Source of the DNA: Aldehydirespirator sp965261105
GTDB lineage: Bacteria; Actinomycetota; Acidimicrobiia; Acidimicrobiales; Aldehydirespiratoraceae
DNA: 64,000 bases
Assembly (NCBI GenBank): GCA_965261105.1
Contig: CBDHCM010000006.1
Location: forward strand, 2,728,001 to 2,792,000
Reading direction: 5' to 3'
Part shown: positions 1 to 7,436 of the stretch, in pieces
Layout: the number at the start of each line of letters is the position of its first letter
Numbering within the stretch: position 1 is the stretch's first letter
Program-made: the position numbers and the translations under genes
Notes under the pieces: generated by a model
The model's input: only the letters and a program-made list of their open reading frames with translations
Database searches by the model: none
What the model was told of the DNA's origin: nothing

Positions 1-1251
1 ACCCCGCACATGGACACGCTGGCCGCCGGCGGCGTCGCCTTCGAGAAGTCCTACTGCTCGTCGCCTCTGTGCAGCCCGGGCCGGGCCGGCATCGTCACCG
101 GACAGATGCCCCACACCACAGGGGTGGACATCAACGATCTGCCCGTGCGCGACGGCATTGCCAACCTCGGGGAGATCTTCTCCGGCGCCGGCTACGAGAC
201 GGTCTGGACCGGCAAGTGGAACCTGCCCGAGTCGTTCCCGCCCGAGCCCGACGCCATCGCGGGCTTCCTGAACCTCGAGTGGCAACAGAAGCCGTACCGA
301 GACCTCGGAGCGTCCATGGACGCCGACATCACCGACGCGGCCGTCCGCTATCTGGCCGGGAACCAGACCCGGCCGTTCCTGCTGGCCGTCTCCCTGTACA
401 ACCCCCACGACATCTGCTTCTGGATCATGGACCGCGACCACGATCTGCTGCCCTGGGTGCCCGAGGACGCTCCGCTGCCCGAACTGCCCGAGAACTTCGA
501 CGCGGTCGCGGACGAGCCCGAGTTCGTGCGGTGGATGCGCAAGCAGGAGGCGGTGATACCCAACTACGGCTGGACCGAGCTTCGCTGGACCGACAGCTGG
601 GACGAGCGGCACTGGCGGCGGTACCTCTCCGCCTATGACCGGCTCGTCGATCTCGTCGACGTCCAGATCGGCCGCGTGCTGAGCGCTATCTCCGACGCCG
701 GAATCTCCGACGCCACGCTGGTGGCCTTGACCAGCGACCACGGGGAGGGGGTGGCCGCCCACCGCTGGGCCACCAAGCAGATGCTCTACGAGGAGCCGGT
801 CACGGTCCCCCTCGTGCTGCGATGGCCGGGGGTGATCCCCGCGGAGCGGTTCGACCGGTCCCATCTCGTCTCCGGCATCGACATCGTCCCGACGCTGTGC
901 GACTACGCCGAGGTCGCGGCGCCCGAGGGCTTGGCCGGAGGGTCCCTGAGGCCCGTGATCGACGATCCCAGGATGGACGGCCGCGACTTCGTCGTCGCCG
1001 AGCTGCAGCCCGACCCCTTCAGGATGGAGCTCAAGGGCCGGATGCTGCGGACGCGCCGCTACAAGTACATGGCCTTCAGCGCGGGCGCCGATCCCGAGAT
1101 GCTGTTCGACTTGGAGGGGGATCCTTCCGAGACGGTCAACCTGGCCCGCTCAGCCGGCCACGACTCCGTGCTGGCCGAGCACCGGGCACGGCTGACCGCA
1201 TGGACACGCCAGACGGATGACCCATTCGAGGTGGGCTCGGCCCTGCTCTGA
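1..1251 (+). CDS. Sulfatase, 5' end outside window
   Basis: A type I sulfatase, which would hydrolyse sulfate esters, possibly of sulfated polysaccharides. The reading frame is open from base 1, so the N-terminus with the first metal-binding aspartates lies outside the window; an ATG at position 10 is internal. The formylglycine signature C-S-P-G-R is encoded at about 70-84, followed by the usual AGIVTG stretch, and the second metal-site motif T-S-D-H-G lies near residue 242 counted from that ATG. The C-terminal part (RMLRTRRYKYM, then ELFDL-like MLFDLEGDP) is typical. No signal peptide can be judged because the start is missing. Two PhyH-family oxygenases follow. The substrate is unknown. 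Confidence 0.9.
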   Translation, partial: TPHMDTLAAGGVAFEKSYCSSPLCSPGRAGIVTGQMPHTTGVDINDLPVRDGIANLGEIFSGAGYETVWTGKWNLPESFPPEPDAIAGFLNLEWQQKPYRDLGASMDADITDAAVRYLAGNQTRPFLLAVSLYNPHDICFWIMDRDHDLLPWVPEDAPLPELPENFDAVADEPEFVRWMRKQEAVIPNYGWTELRWTDSWDERHWRRYLSAYDRLVDLVDVQIGRVLSAISDAGISDATLVALTSDHGEGVAAHRWATKQMLYEEPVTVPLVLRWPGVIPAERFDRSHLVSGIDIVPTLCDYAEVAAPEGLAGGSLRPVIDDPRMDGRDFVVAELQPDPFRMELKGRMLRTRRYKYMAFSAGADPEMLFDLEGDPSETVNLARSAGHDSVLAEHRARLTAWTRQTDDPFEVGSALL

Positions 1252-1341
1252 GGCCCCCGCCTCAGACCGGGGAGCGGACCCGGACGACTGCTCCAGCCGC
1301 GATGGCACTCGCGAGCCGGGCGCCAAGTATGGTCCGTGCCC

Positions 1342-2178
1342 GTGACGACGGGCGGCATGACCACCGAGGAGCGCTACCTGTTCGACCTCCAGGGCTTCCT
1401 CGTGGTGGAGGACGTGCTCGAGCCCGCCGAGGTCCAACAGCTCAACGAGTTGCTGGACTCCCGAGACCTGTGGAACCAGCCCCGAGGCAAGGCGGCGCCG
1501 CTCGACTACGAGACCTTCGACGAGCTCTTCTTCCACGTCAGCCCGCCCCACGGCTGGGGCAAGCCCTTCCTCGAGCTGCTGGGCCACCCGCGGATTTCCG
1601 GCTACCTGCAGGAGATCCTCGGCCCGGGGTTCCGCTACGACCACGGCCAGGCCATGTTCATGCGCGAGGGCAGCGGCTCGCTCGAGCTGCACGGCGGGGG
1701 CACCCCGTGGGATCCGGTCGGCTTCTACCGCGTCGCGGACGGAGCGATCCATTGCGGTCTCACCGTGGTCGCCTACGCGCTGTGCGACGTCGGCCCCGAC
1801 GACGGGGGCTTCGTGGTCGTCCCGGGCAGTCACAAGAGCGGCTTCCCCCGCCCCGAGAGCTTCCTGGATCCCGAGGACTGCGGGCCTCTGCTTCGGCGTG
1901 TCCCGCACCGGGCCGGATCGGCCGTCATCTTCACCGAGGCGCTAACCCACGGCACCCTCCCGTGGACCGCGGAGCACGAGCGCCGGGCTCTGCTCTACCG
2001 CTACACGCCCGGCCACATGGCCTTCATCGGCCGCTACCGGCAAGACGGCGCCGAGCAGCCCGACTGGGCCTACCCCCGGCCGTCCGACGCGGCGGACGCC
2101 GACCTGGCGCCGGGGCTGTGCCGCCTGCTGGAGCCGCCCTACGTATCCGAGCGCTCGGACACCTTCGAGCAGGGCTGA
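1342..2178 (+). CDS. Phytanoyl-CoA dioxygenase (PhyH) family protein, copy 1
   Basis: A member of the PhyH non-haem iron/2-oxoglutarate oxygenase superfamily, 278 aa. The GTG at 1342 is chosen because it aligns with the start of the paralogue that follows (MTTGGMT against MTVGGMT); a GTG at 1336 and an ATG at 1357 are alternatives. Conserved blocks are FDLQGFLVVEDVL near the N-terminus, LHGG at His117, DVGPDDGGF and PGSHKSGF in the centre, then TEALTHGTLPW with His203 and an arginine-rich YRYTPGH segment. In classical PhyH enzymes the first metal motif is H-x-D; here the third position is glycine. The substrate is unknown. It lies 90 bp after the sulfatase on the same strand and may be co-transcribed with it. 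Confidence 0.85.
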   Translation: MTTGGMTTEERYLFDLQGFLVVEDVLEPAEVQQLNELLDSRDLWNQPRGKAAPLDYETFDELFFHVSPPHGWGKPFLELLGHPRISGYLQEILGPGFRYDHGQAMFMREGSGSLELHGGGTPWDPVGFYRVADGAIHCGLTVVAYALCDVGPDDGGFVVVPGSHKSGFPRPESFLDPEDCGPLLRRVPHRAGSAVIFTEALTHGTLPWTAEHERRALLYRYTPGHMAFIGRYRQDGAEQPDWAYPRPSDAADADLAPGLCRLLEPPYVSERSDTFEQG

Positions 2179-2275
2179 TCGCGCCAGCCCGCCCTGCCGG
2201 CGTCCAGGAATGTGAAGTACAGTTCACAACCGTGACTGCGGCCCACCGGGGGCGAGCGGACGGGGAGGCAGCCAC

Positions 2276-2383
2276 GTGCCCACGTTCACGCTGAGGATCG
2301 CCCTGGAGAGCGTCTACGCCTTGACGCCGGAACAGGAGTCCGACGAGAACTGGAGGATCTGGACCAACGGGGAGGCCGGATGA
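2276..2383 (+). CDS. Possible 35-residue coupled ORF
   Basis: A GTG at 2276 with a GGGGAGG ribosome-binding site about 6 bases upstream opens a 35-codon frame. Its TGA stop overlaps the ATG of the second PhyH gene (ATGA at 2380). The peptide begins MPTFTLRIAL and ends WTNGEAG; I recognise no family. The good ribosome-binding site and exact 4-base overlap suggest a translated leader that couples to the oxygenase, or a short accessory peptide. It may also be chance in GC-rich DNA. Confidence 0.35.
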   Translation: MPTFTLRIALESVYALTPEQESDENWRIWTNGEAG

Positions 2384-3219
2384 CTGTGGGCGGCATGACC
2401 GCGGAGGAGCGCTACCGGTTCGACCTCCAGGGTTATCTCGTTATCGAGGATGTCCTGGGGCCCGAGGAGCTCGACGAGCTCAACGGCCTGCTCGACGCCT
2501 ACGACATCTGGAACCAGCCGAGAGGCGAGGACTTGTCCCTCGACTTCTGGCAGAACGACGAGCACCAGATCTCCGCCGGCCCGCTGCACATGTGGGCCAA
2601 GCCGTTCCGGAGCCTCATCGCCCATCGGAGCACCGTGCCCTACCTGGCCGAGATCCTGGGACCCCGGTTCCGCTACGACCACGGCCACGCCATGTTCATG
2701 CGGGCCGGAGGCACGCCGTTCGGGCTGCACGGCGGCGCCACGCCGTGGGACTCCGCCATCGCCTACGAGGTGGCGCAGGGGCGGATCCAGTGCGGGCTGG
2801 TGGTCGTCCAATACACGCTCTGCGACGTCGGCGAGTCCGACGGGGGGTTCTGCGCCCTGCCCGGAAGCCACAAGAGCGGATTCTCCTGCCCCGAGAGCTT
2901 CAAGTCCCTCGCCGATCCCGGGCCGTGGATCCGTACGGTTCCGCTGAAGGCCGGATCGGCCGTCATCTTCACCGAGGCCCTCACCCACGGCACGCTGCCG
3001 TGGACCGCGGAGCACGAGCGCCGGACCCTGTTCTACCGGTACATGCCGGGCCATATGGCCTTCGTCGGGCGCTACCGGGAGGACGGCCGGGAGCACCCCG
3101 GCGGCGCCTACCCCCAGCCGTTCCACGCAGCCGAAGACGAATGGACGCCTGAGGAGCTCCGCATGCTGGAGCCTCCCTACGCGTGGGAGCGCCCCGACAC
3201 CATCGCCACCGAGGAGTGA
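2380..3219 (+). CDS. Phytanoyl-CoA dioxygenase (PhyH) family protein, copy 2
   Basis: A 279-aa paralogue of the preceding oxygenase, similar along its whole length (MTAEERYRFDLQGYLVIEDVL; PGSHKSGF; FTEALTHGTLPWTAEHERR). The presumptive iron ligands are His117 (LHGG) and His203 (THGTLPW), at the same residue numbers as in copy 1; again glycine replaces the aspartate of H-x-D. The ATG overlaps the stop of a short upstream frame. The pair most likely arose by tandem duplication; a short third copy of the C-terminal coding sequence survives just downstream. Substrate unknown; together with the sulfatase the genes may process a sulfated or lipid-like compound, which is inference. Confidence 0.85.
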   Translation: MTVGGMTAEERYRFDLQGYLVIEDVLGPEELDELNGLLDAYDIWNQPRGEDLSLDFWQNDEHQISAGPLHMWAKPFRSLIAHRSTVPYLAEILGPRFRYDHGHAMFMRAGGTPFGLHGGATPWDSAIAYEVAQGRIQCGLVVVQYTLCDVGESDGGFCALPGSHKSGFSCPESFKSLADPGPWIRTVPLKAGSAVIFTEALTHGTLPWTAEHERRTLFYRYMPGHMAFVGRYREDGREHPGGAYPQPFHAAEDEWTPEELRMLEPPYAWERPDTIATEE

Positions 3220-3249
3220 CTTCGGAGTGCCGAGCCCGGCCGCGTGGCC

Positions 3250-3297
3250 CGCGTGGGGCGCTACGGGGAGAACGGCCAGGAGCACCCCGGCGGCGCC
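3250..3297 (+). pseudogene. Fragment of a third PhyH gene
   Basis: Sixteen codons read VGRYGENGQEHPGGA-like sequence after an Arg. This matches VGRYREDGREHPGGA in the C-terminal part of the intact gene upstream (around 3064-3108). The similarity stops abruptly on both sides and there is no start or intact frame. It is best read as a relic of a further tandem duplication that later decayed or was cut by mobile-element activity. Confidence 0.6.
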
Positions 3298-3397
3298 CAA
3301 GACGCCAGCCGCACCGTGCCGCGCGGGACGAATGAACCCGGGGGACTGAACCCGGAGGGCGCAGCGTTGGCGTGGACGCCGCCGCGACCCTAAGTGT

Positions 3398-3416
3398 GAC
3401 AACCTGAGACGTTGTC
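3398..3416. repeat. Palindrome GACAAC-N7-GTTGTC, copy 1
   Basis: GACAAC, seven bases, GTTGTC. Nearly the same 21-base block (two differences in the centre) recurs at 4235-4255, inside the start of the protease gene. A repeated palindrome in a region with transposase debris may be the end of a mobile element or a shared operator. Confidence 0.5.
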
Positions 3417-3454
3417 CCTTCTGCGTCGGGCCGGGGGTGACGGAGTCTGGGTGA

Positions 3455-3504
3455 CCTCCTGAGGGAGGATGAGGGGTGTAAAGCACCCAACCCCCCTCAG
3501 GAGG
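3455..3504 (+). promoter_or_regulatory. Hairpin sequestering a ribosome-binding site
   Basis: A perfect 11-bp inverted repeat, CCTCCTGAGGG at 3455-3465 and CCCTCAGGAGG at 3494-3504, encloses an inner stem GGGTG/CACCC at 3474-3488. The right arm is a near-perfect Shine-Dalgarno sequence lying 6 bases before an ATG at 3511, so the stem would hide it. This could be a translation switch or part of a mobile-element end. Confidence 0.45.
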
Positions 3505-3510
3505 ATTCAC

Positions 3511-3552
3511 ATGGCACACACTAGACGGCTCCAGCACCCCAACGCTGCGTGA
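3511..3552 (+). CDS. Possible 13-residue peptide ORF
   Basis: ATG at 3511 follows a CAGGAGG ribosome-binding site and reads MAHTRRLQHPNAA before TGA. The strong initiation signal, itself inside an inverted repeat, argues that it is or was translated; the tiny size suggests a leader peptide or the truncated 5' end of a lost gene. The IS relic that follows starts at the next base on the opposite strand, so truncation by an insertion or deletion is plausible. Confidence 0.35.
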   Translation: MAHTRRLQHPNAA

Positions 3553-3762
3553 TCAACCACCCGAAAGCGGACACGATCCCAGAATCACTACAACCTTGCG
3601 GCCCGACCCCGAGCCCGGCGGGCGCACCGTCTCGTCGATCAGCGACTCCAACCCCAGTCTCGACATCACCGTGCCCACCAGCAACAACCCCGCATCCCCC
3701 ACCAAAGAAGCGTCGTCGAACACTGCCTCCAACCCGTCGATCCCGCCCGCTATGCTCCTCAC
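3553..3762 (-). pseudogene. Truncated IS1380-family transposase N-terminus
   Basis: The 69-residue frame has the N-terminal pattern I associate with IS1380-type transposases: FDDASLVGDAGLLLVGTVMSRLGLESLIDETVR followed by GRKVV. Full transposases of this family are about 450 residues and carry a DDE catalytic domain, which is absent here. The frame ends after a divergent tail, so this is an inactive relic. An imperfect inverted repeat (3763-3782 / 3817-3836) sits just upstream of its start. Confidence 0.6.
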
Positions 3763-3836
3763 AGGAAGTGCCTCCTCACGTAGCTGGAATAACTGTCGTT
3801 ATTAACAGTATTCTGCCACGTCAGGAGGCATTTCTG
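3763..3836. repeat. Imperfect inverted repeat beside the transposase relic
   Basis: The arms 3763-3782 and 3817-3836 match as AGRAARTGCCTCCTSACGT with three differences. Between them lies a second weak dyad (CTGT/ACAG around 3793-3810). It is likely part of an insertion-sequence end. From here to 4024 I see no supported gene. Confidence 0.45.
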
Positions 3837-4024
3837 GTGGATGCTCCAACCCCACAAACCCCACCGCGCCGGTGGATCCAGGTTTAGGCCGTGTGGAGAC
3901 ACCCGGCGCGCGACGCCCGGCCGACCGCTCCCGTCGCCCCGGCGGCGCCTGCTGTACTCGCACCCTGTTCAGCCAGCCGCCCGACGCCGATCCCGGCCAA
4001 CAACGCGGATCCGTTCGCAGGGAC

Positions 4025-4081
4025 TGCCACACGCTGGCACATGCCTGCCACAAGTTGGCACACGGGTGCCACAGATTGGCA
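4025..4081. promoter_or_regulatory. Three phased palindromes, TGCCA-N5-TGGCA
   Basis: The exact palindrome TGCCA-N5-TGGCA occurs at 4025-4039, 4046-4060 and 4067-4081. The starts are 21 bp apart, two helical turns, so all sites face the same side of the DNA. The array ends 93 bp before the protease start and nothing similar was seen elsewhere in the window. This is the expected geometry for cooperative binding by a dimeric repressor or activator controlling the protease-lipoprotein pair. Confidence 0.65.
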
Positions 4082-4174
4082 GCGATCTCGGGTCGATGGG
4101 CCTGACGGACCTGATATACCGCTGTCGTGCCCAAGCTGCGAAGAAAGTCCAGCCAAGCGGAAGGGAGCACAACA

Positions 4175-5539
4175 ATGCCTAGAACCAACTCCACACAGCG
4201 GCCCGAACAACGACGCCGTCTTCGTCGGTTAGCTGTGACAACCCAAGACGTTGTCGCGGCCTCGGCTGCCGCCTCACACGTCGGCGCGGCCACAACGACA
4301 TCGGAGCAAGCGGAGGCCGTGGACCCGTCGGTGCTGATGTACGCCTTGGACTACTCGGTCTCGCAGGAAGAGGCCGCCAGGCGCCTCGACCGCATACAGC
4401 CTCTCCATGAACTCATGGCCACGATCCGCGATGTCGAAACGGAACGCCTTGCAGGATGGGGTATCGACCACTCCCCCACCTTCGCCGGCTGGGTACTGCT
4501 CACCGGTGCCGAGTCCCCGGCCGCCAAGGCGGCGGCGATCGCTCGAAACCATGCCGACCTCGAGATCCGGACCGGCGCCATGCACACCTACGCGGAGCTG
4601 TTGCGAGCCAAGAGAGCGCTACGCGACATCGGCCCTGTCGGCCAAGTCGACGACCCGCCCGGGCCGCTCGCTGAATCGCTCGGCATTGTCACCTTCACCG
4701 CGGTAGACATGGCAGCCAACGCTGTCGAGATAGGGATCGACCCAACACTGAACGCCGACTCCCTGTTCGACGGCTCTGGCGTTGGCGCCGTTGCGATCAC
4801 GGACGAGATGTTCCAAACTGGCGCGGCCGCCTTCCGCGAATCGCTAATGGACCACATCGACGTCGCTTTCACCGTCGCCGACGGCCGAGGGCTGACCCCT
4901 CACACAGATTTCATCGGCGGGCAACCCATCACTACCTGCACAGGAGGATTCACCGCACTGAGAGGCGCACAATACGGAGTTGTCACCGCTGGCCACTGTC
5001 CGGACATTCAGAGCATGAATAGAATCGCGCTCGAATTCGTTTACGGCTATCAGAGCCTGACAGCTGATGCTCAGTTCCATGCCATCCCCAGCGGAAGTAG
5101 CCATGTCCTGAAGGACAACTACCTCTGCGGCGCTCAATCGGACACCGAGTGTGACGTTCTCGGCCGCCGTTCGCGTTTGACCATGATGGGAGACTTTGTA
5201 TGCCACACAGGAAAGCGGAGTGGGACTACGTGTGGTACAGTCAACAGGATAGATCTCTCACCTGAATATGAGATCGCAGATGCGTGTCTAAACGATAAGA
5301 AGGAACCCGCTACCTGTTCCGACGTATTCGTACAGGTTACCGGGGACTATTTGAGGCAGTGCAAAGGTGACAGTGGAGGGCCCTGGTTTCGACGTGGCGT
5401 CGCTTACGGTCTACACATGGGTGGGACAGATGGTCCTTGCACCCAACATGGAGTCAGCGCTCACTTCTCCGCAATTCTAGAAGTCGAGCGTTTCCTCGAA
5501 CTTAGTATCCTAACCCTCGATGACGTAGCCGTCCCATGA
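4175..5539 (+). CDS. Trypsin-fold (S1) serine protease with pro-region
   Basis: Chymotrypsin-family endopeptidase made as a zymogen. The ATG at 4175 is preferred over one at 4127 because GGGAG lies 7-8 bases upstream; it gives 454 aa. Numbering from it, a pro-region spans about 50-235 and the protease domain about 245-454. The triad is visible: His274 in VTAGHC, Asp298 in TADAQFH, Ser400 in GDSGGPW. Multiple cysteines in the catalytic domain suggest disulphides and export. The N-terminus is basic (RRRLRRL) followed by an Ala-rich stretch, but it is a weak signal peptide, so the export route is unclear. The stop overlaps the ATG of a lipoprotein carrying a related pro-region. A repeated palindrome lies inside the first codons (4237-4255). 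Confidence 0.85.
   Translation: MPRTNSTQRPEQRRRLRRLAVTTQDVVAASAAASHVGAATTTSEQAEAVDPSVLMYALDYSVSQEEAARRLDRIQPLHELMATIRDVETERLAGWGIDHSPTFAGWVLLTGAESPAAKAAAIARNHADLEIRTGAMHTYAELLRAKRALRDIGPVGQVDDPPGPLAESLGIVTFTAVDMAANAVEIGIDPTLNADSLFDGSGVGAVAITDEMFQTGAAAFRESLMDHIDVAFTVADGRGLTPHTDFIGGQPITTCTGGFTALRGAQYGVVTAGHCPDIQSMNRIALEFVYGYQSLTADAQFHAIPSGSSHVLKDNYLCGAQSDTECDVLGRRSRLTMMGDFVCHTGKRSGTTCGTVNRIDLSPEYEIADACLNDKKEPATCSDVFVQVTGDYLRQCKGDSGGPWFRRGVAYGLHMGGTDGPCTQHGVSAHFSAILEVERFLELSILTLDDVAVP
4237..4255. repeat. Palindrome GACAAC-N7-GTTGTC, copy 2
   Basis: Second copy of the palindrome at 3398-3416, here within codons 21-27 of the protease gene. If it is a mobile-element end, the N-terminus of the protease was remodelled by an insertion, which could explain the poor signal peptide. 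Confidence 0.45.
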
Positions 5540-7302
5540 TTCCAGCGGGTCGGCTCACATTGCTCACAACACTCCACCAGCGCAGCATCCTCGTGTGTGC
5601 CGCACGATACTCCCGCCGCTTCTTGCTGCTGGCCGGCGTGCTCCTCATAGCAGCCAGTTGTTCGTCAGACGATCATGCGAAGCGGCATCTGCCTCTCACA
5701 GGGCTGGTCGAGATGTATGCTTGGGATCCCGAAGGGTGGTATCACGACCAGGTTTGGGCAGGCGATCTTGTGCTAGAAGACACCGGGTGTGCGTATCTTG
5801 AAGTTACTCACCGCGACGGCACCGAGTTGAGTGAGCAGGAGCGCCCGATCAGGAGCCTTCTCCGTCTGCCGTCGCTCACAACCTCCTATCACCACGGGGC
5901 GGGCACTTTGCGTGTCGGTGACTCAGAGCCGGTGTCACCCGGCGATCATATCTCGGTCACAGGCACACAGGGCTGGAAACAAGAGTGGAACCAGAAGAAC
6001 GAGGAGTTCAATGTATTCCACAGGGTCTGGCCCCGGCCAGACCCTGGCCTCAGCGACGTGTGTCTCGCTCATGTCTCGTTCTGGGTGGCGCGGATGGGGC
6101 CTTCAACATCTGGTGCGCCGACGCTGCCCACTGATCCGCCGCCCATCGCAGGGATGATCCAGACCGATGACTCATCAAGTAGTAACGCCATCTCCGATTG
6201 GGGCGTACTAGAGATCGAGGGGCGCTGCTTGTACCTATGGGTCCCGGACGACAGGATTCCTCTCGACCGTCGTGAGACTCCCGAGTTCTCTTTCGTGCGC
6301 GACGGCATGAGCGTCGACGCCGATACCCCCGCTGTGCTCAGACGCAGCTTCATCAGGCTCGGGCAGCCAGAAGTCCAATTCAACGTTGAGACACAGCAGC
6401 TCAGGGTCCGCGGCGGGGCGCCAATGACAACCGGGGATCTCGTTGAAGTCGGTGGAGTCCTAGCTGACGGGTTCTACGTCGGGCTCGACAACTACGTCGA
6501 AGGGTGTCATGCACCGAGCGTGATCGGGCCGTCATTCATGCAGCTCTGCACGCCAGAACCGGGCTTCTGTCATCTCTCCGAAGCCGAGGATGCCTCCAGT
6601 CAACTGCTTGCCAGACAGTCTGGAACGCAGCGGTCCAGCGCATCGACGGTTGCGGAAGACTTCTATATGGAACAGTACGGTGTCGCACGACCAGAGGCTC
6701 GCCAGCGCCTTGCCCGCATTCCGCAGTTGCAGGCACTGCTCGACGATATACTCGAGATCGAACTCGACCGCCTCGCCGGACTCGGCATCGACCATTATGA
6801 CACGTTCGGCGCATGGGTCTGGCTCACGGGCAGCGAGCCCGCAGGCGGGCGCACCCTCGAGATCGCCGACGGCAACCCTGACCTAGAGGTGCGAACCGGC
6901 GCCGCGCACACGTATTTCGAGCTGCACGACGCGGTGGAGGAAGCCGACGACATCCTCGGCGTCGGGCCCATCACGCATGAGTCCGGCGGCCTCGACTGGC
7001 TGGTCCACTTCATCGACGTCAACATTCTCACCAACAGCCTCGAAATCGGCGTCGACCCCGGACACGAGACCCGCACCCTGAGAATCTCGGTGGATCCGGA
7101 CCGGCCCAAGGCGACCAACGAAGAAGTCCGGGCCGCCGTAGCCACCATCGAAGAAGCCCTAGAAGGCCGCGTGTCGGTCCCCTACACCGTCACCGACGGC
7201 CGCACAGACGCCCTGTTGGCCACCCGACGTCCTGCACCCAACACGAACAGCCTCGACCGCGCCTACCTCCGCCATCAGCGCGAACTGCGCCGCGCCGAAT
7301 AG
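5536..7302 (+). CDS. Lipoprotein with tandem N-terminal domain and protease-type pro-domain
   Basis: A 588-residue predicted lipoprotein: basic n-region, hydrophobic core LLLAGVLLI and lipobox AASC with Cys42. Residues about 55-145 and 205-312 look like two copies of one beta-rich domain (GxLxLExxxCAYLxV ... TLRV/QLRV ... GDxxxVxG). Residues about 374-556 match the pro-region of the upstream protease: ERLAGWGIDH against DRLAGLGIDH, DLEIRTGAMHTY against DLEVRTGAAHTY, AFTVADGR against PYTVTDGR. The match stops exactly where the catalytic domain would begin, so there is no protease domain here. Coupling by ATGA suggests the two are made together. It could be a membrane-tethered folding chaperone or inhibitor of the protease, or a degraded second zymogen. 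No named family recognised for the N-terminal domains. Confidence 0.7.
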   Translation: MIPAGRLTLLTTLHQRSILVCAARYSRRFLLLAGVLLIAASCSSDDHAKRHLPLTGLVEMYAWDPEGWYHDQVWAGDLVLEDTGCAYLEVTHRDGTELSEQERPIRSLLRLPSLTTSYHHGAGTLRVGDSEPVSPGDHISVTGTQGWKQEWNQKNEEFNVFHRVWPRPDPGLSDVCLAHVSFWVARMGPSTSGAPTLPTDPPPIAGMIQTDDSSSSNAISDWGVLEIEGRCLYLWVPDDRIPLDRRETPEFSFVRDGMSVDADTPAVLRRSFIRLGQPEVQFNVETQQLRVRGGAPMTTGDLVEVGGVLADGFYVGLDNYVEGCHAPSVIGPSFMQLCTPEPGFCHLSEAEDASSQLLARQSGTQRSSASTVAEDFYMEQYGVARPEARQRLARIPQLQALLDDILEIELDRLAGLGIDHYDTFGAWVWLTGSEPAGGRTLEIADGNPDLEVRTGAAHTYFELHDAVEEADDILGVGPITHESGGLDWLVHFIDVNILTNSLEIGVDPGHETRTLRISVDPDRPKATNEEVRAAVATIEEALEGRVSVPYTVTDGRTDALLATRRPAPNTNSLDRAYLRHQRELRRAE

Positions 7303-7368
7303 CGGCTCTCGCAGAAACTACCAAGACAGCTCCGCGCTCACTCGACCCTACGAGACTGTGGTTCCCGA

Positions 7369-7412
7369 AGTTGCATCCGAGCCTGTCGCGAGTTGCATCC
7401 TGGCCTGTCGCG
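7369..7412. repeat. 22-bp tandem duplication
   Basis: Two adjacent 22-bp units (7369-7390 and 7391-7412) differ at two positions. They lie between the convergent lipoprotein and korB genes; no gene is seen in 7303-7436. Confidence 0.7.
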
Positions 7413-7436
7413 GTGCCGGACCGAGCCAGATTTCGT

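Noticed and set aside
3225..3540. Protein genes on the minus strand over 2.3-3.5 kb
   Set aside because: They are shadows of the PhyH genes; the frames show no domain or ribosome-binding site.
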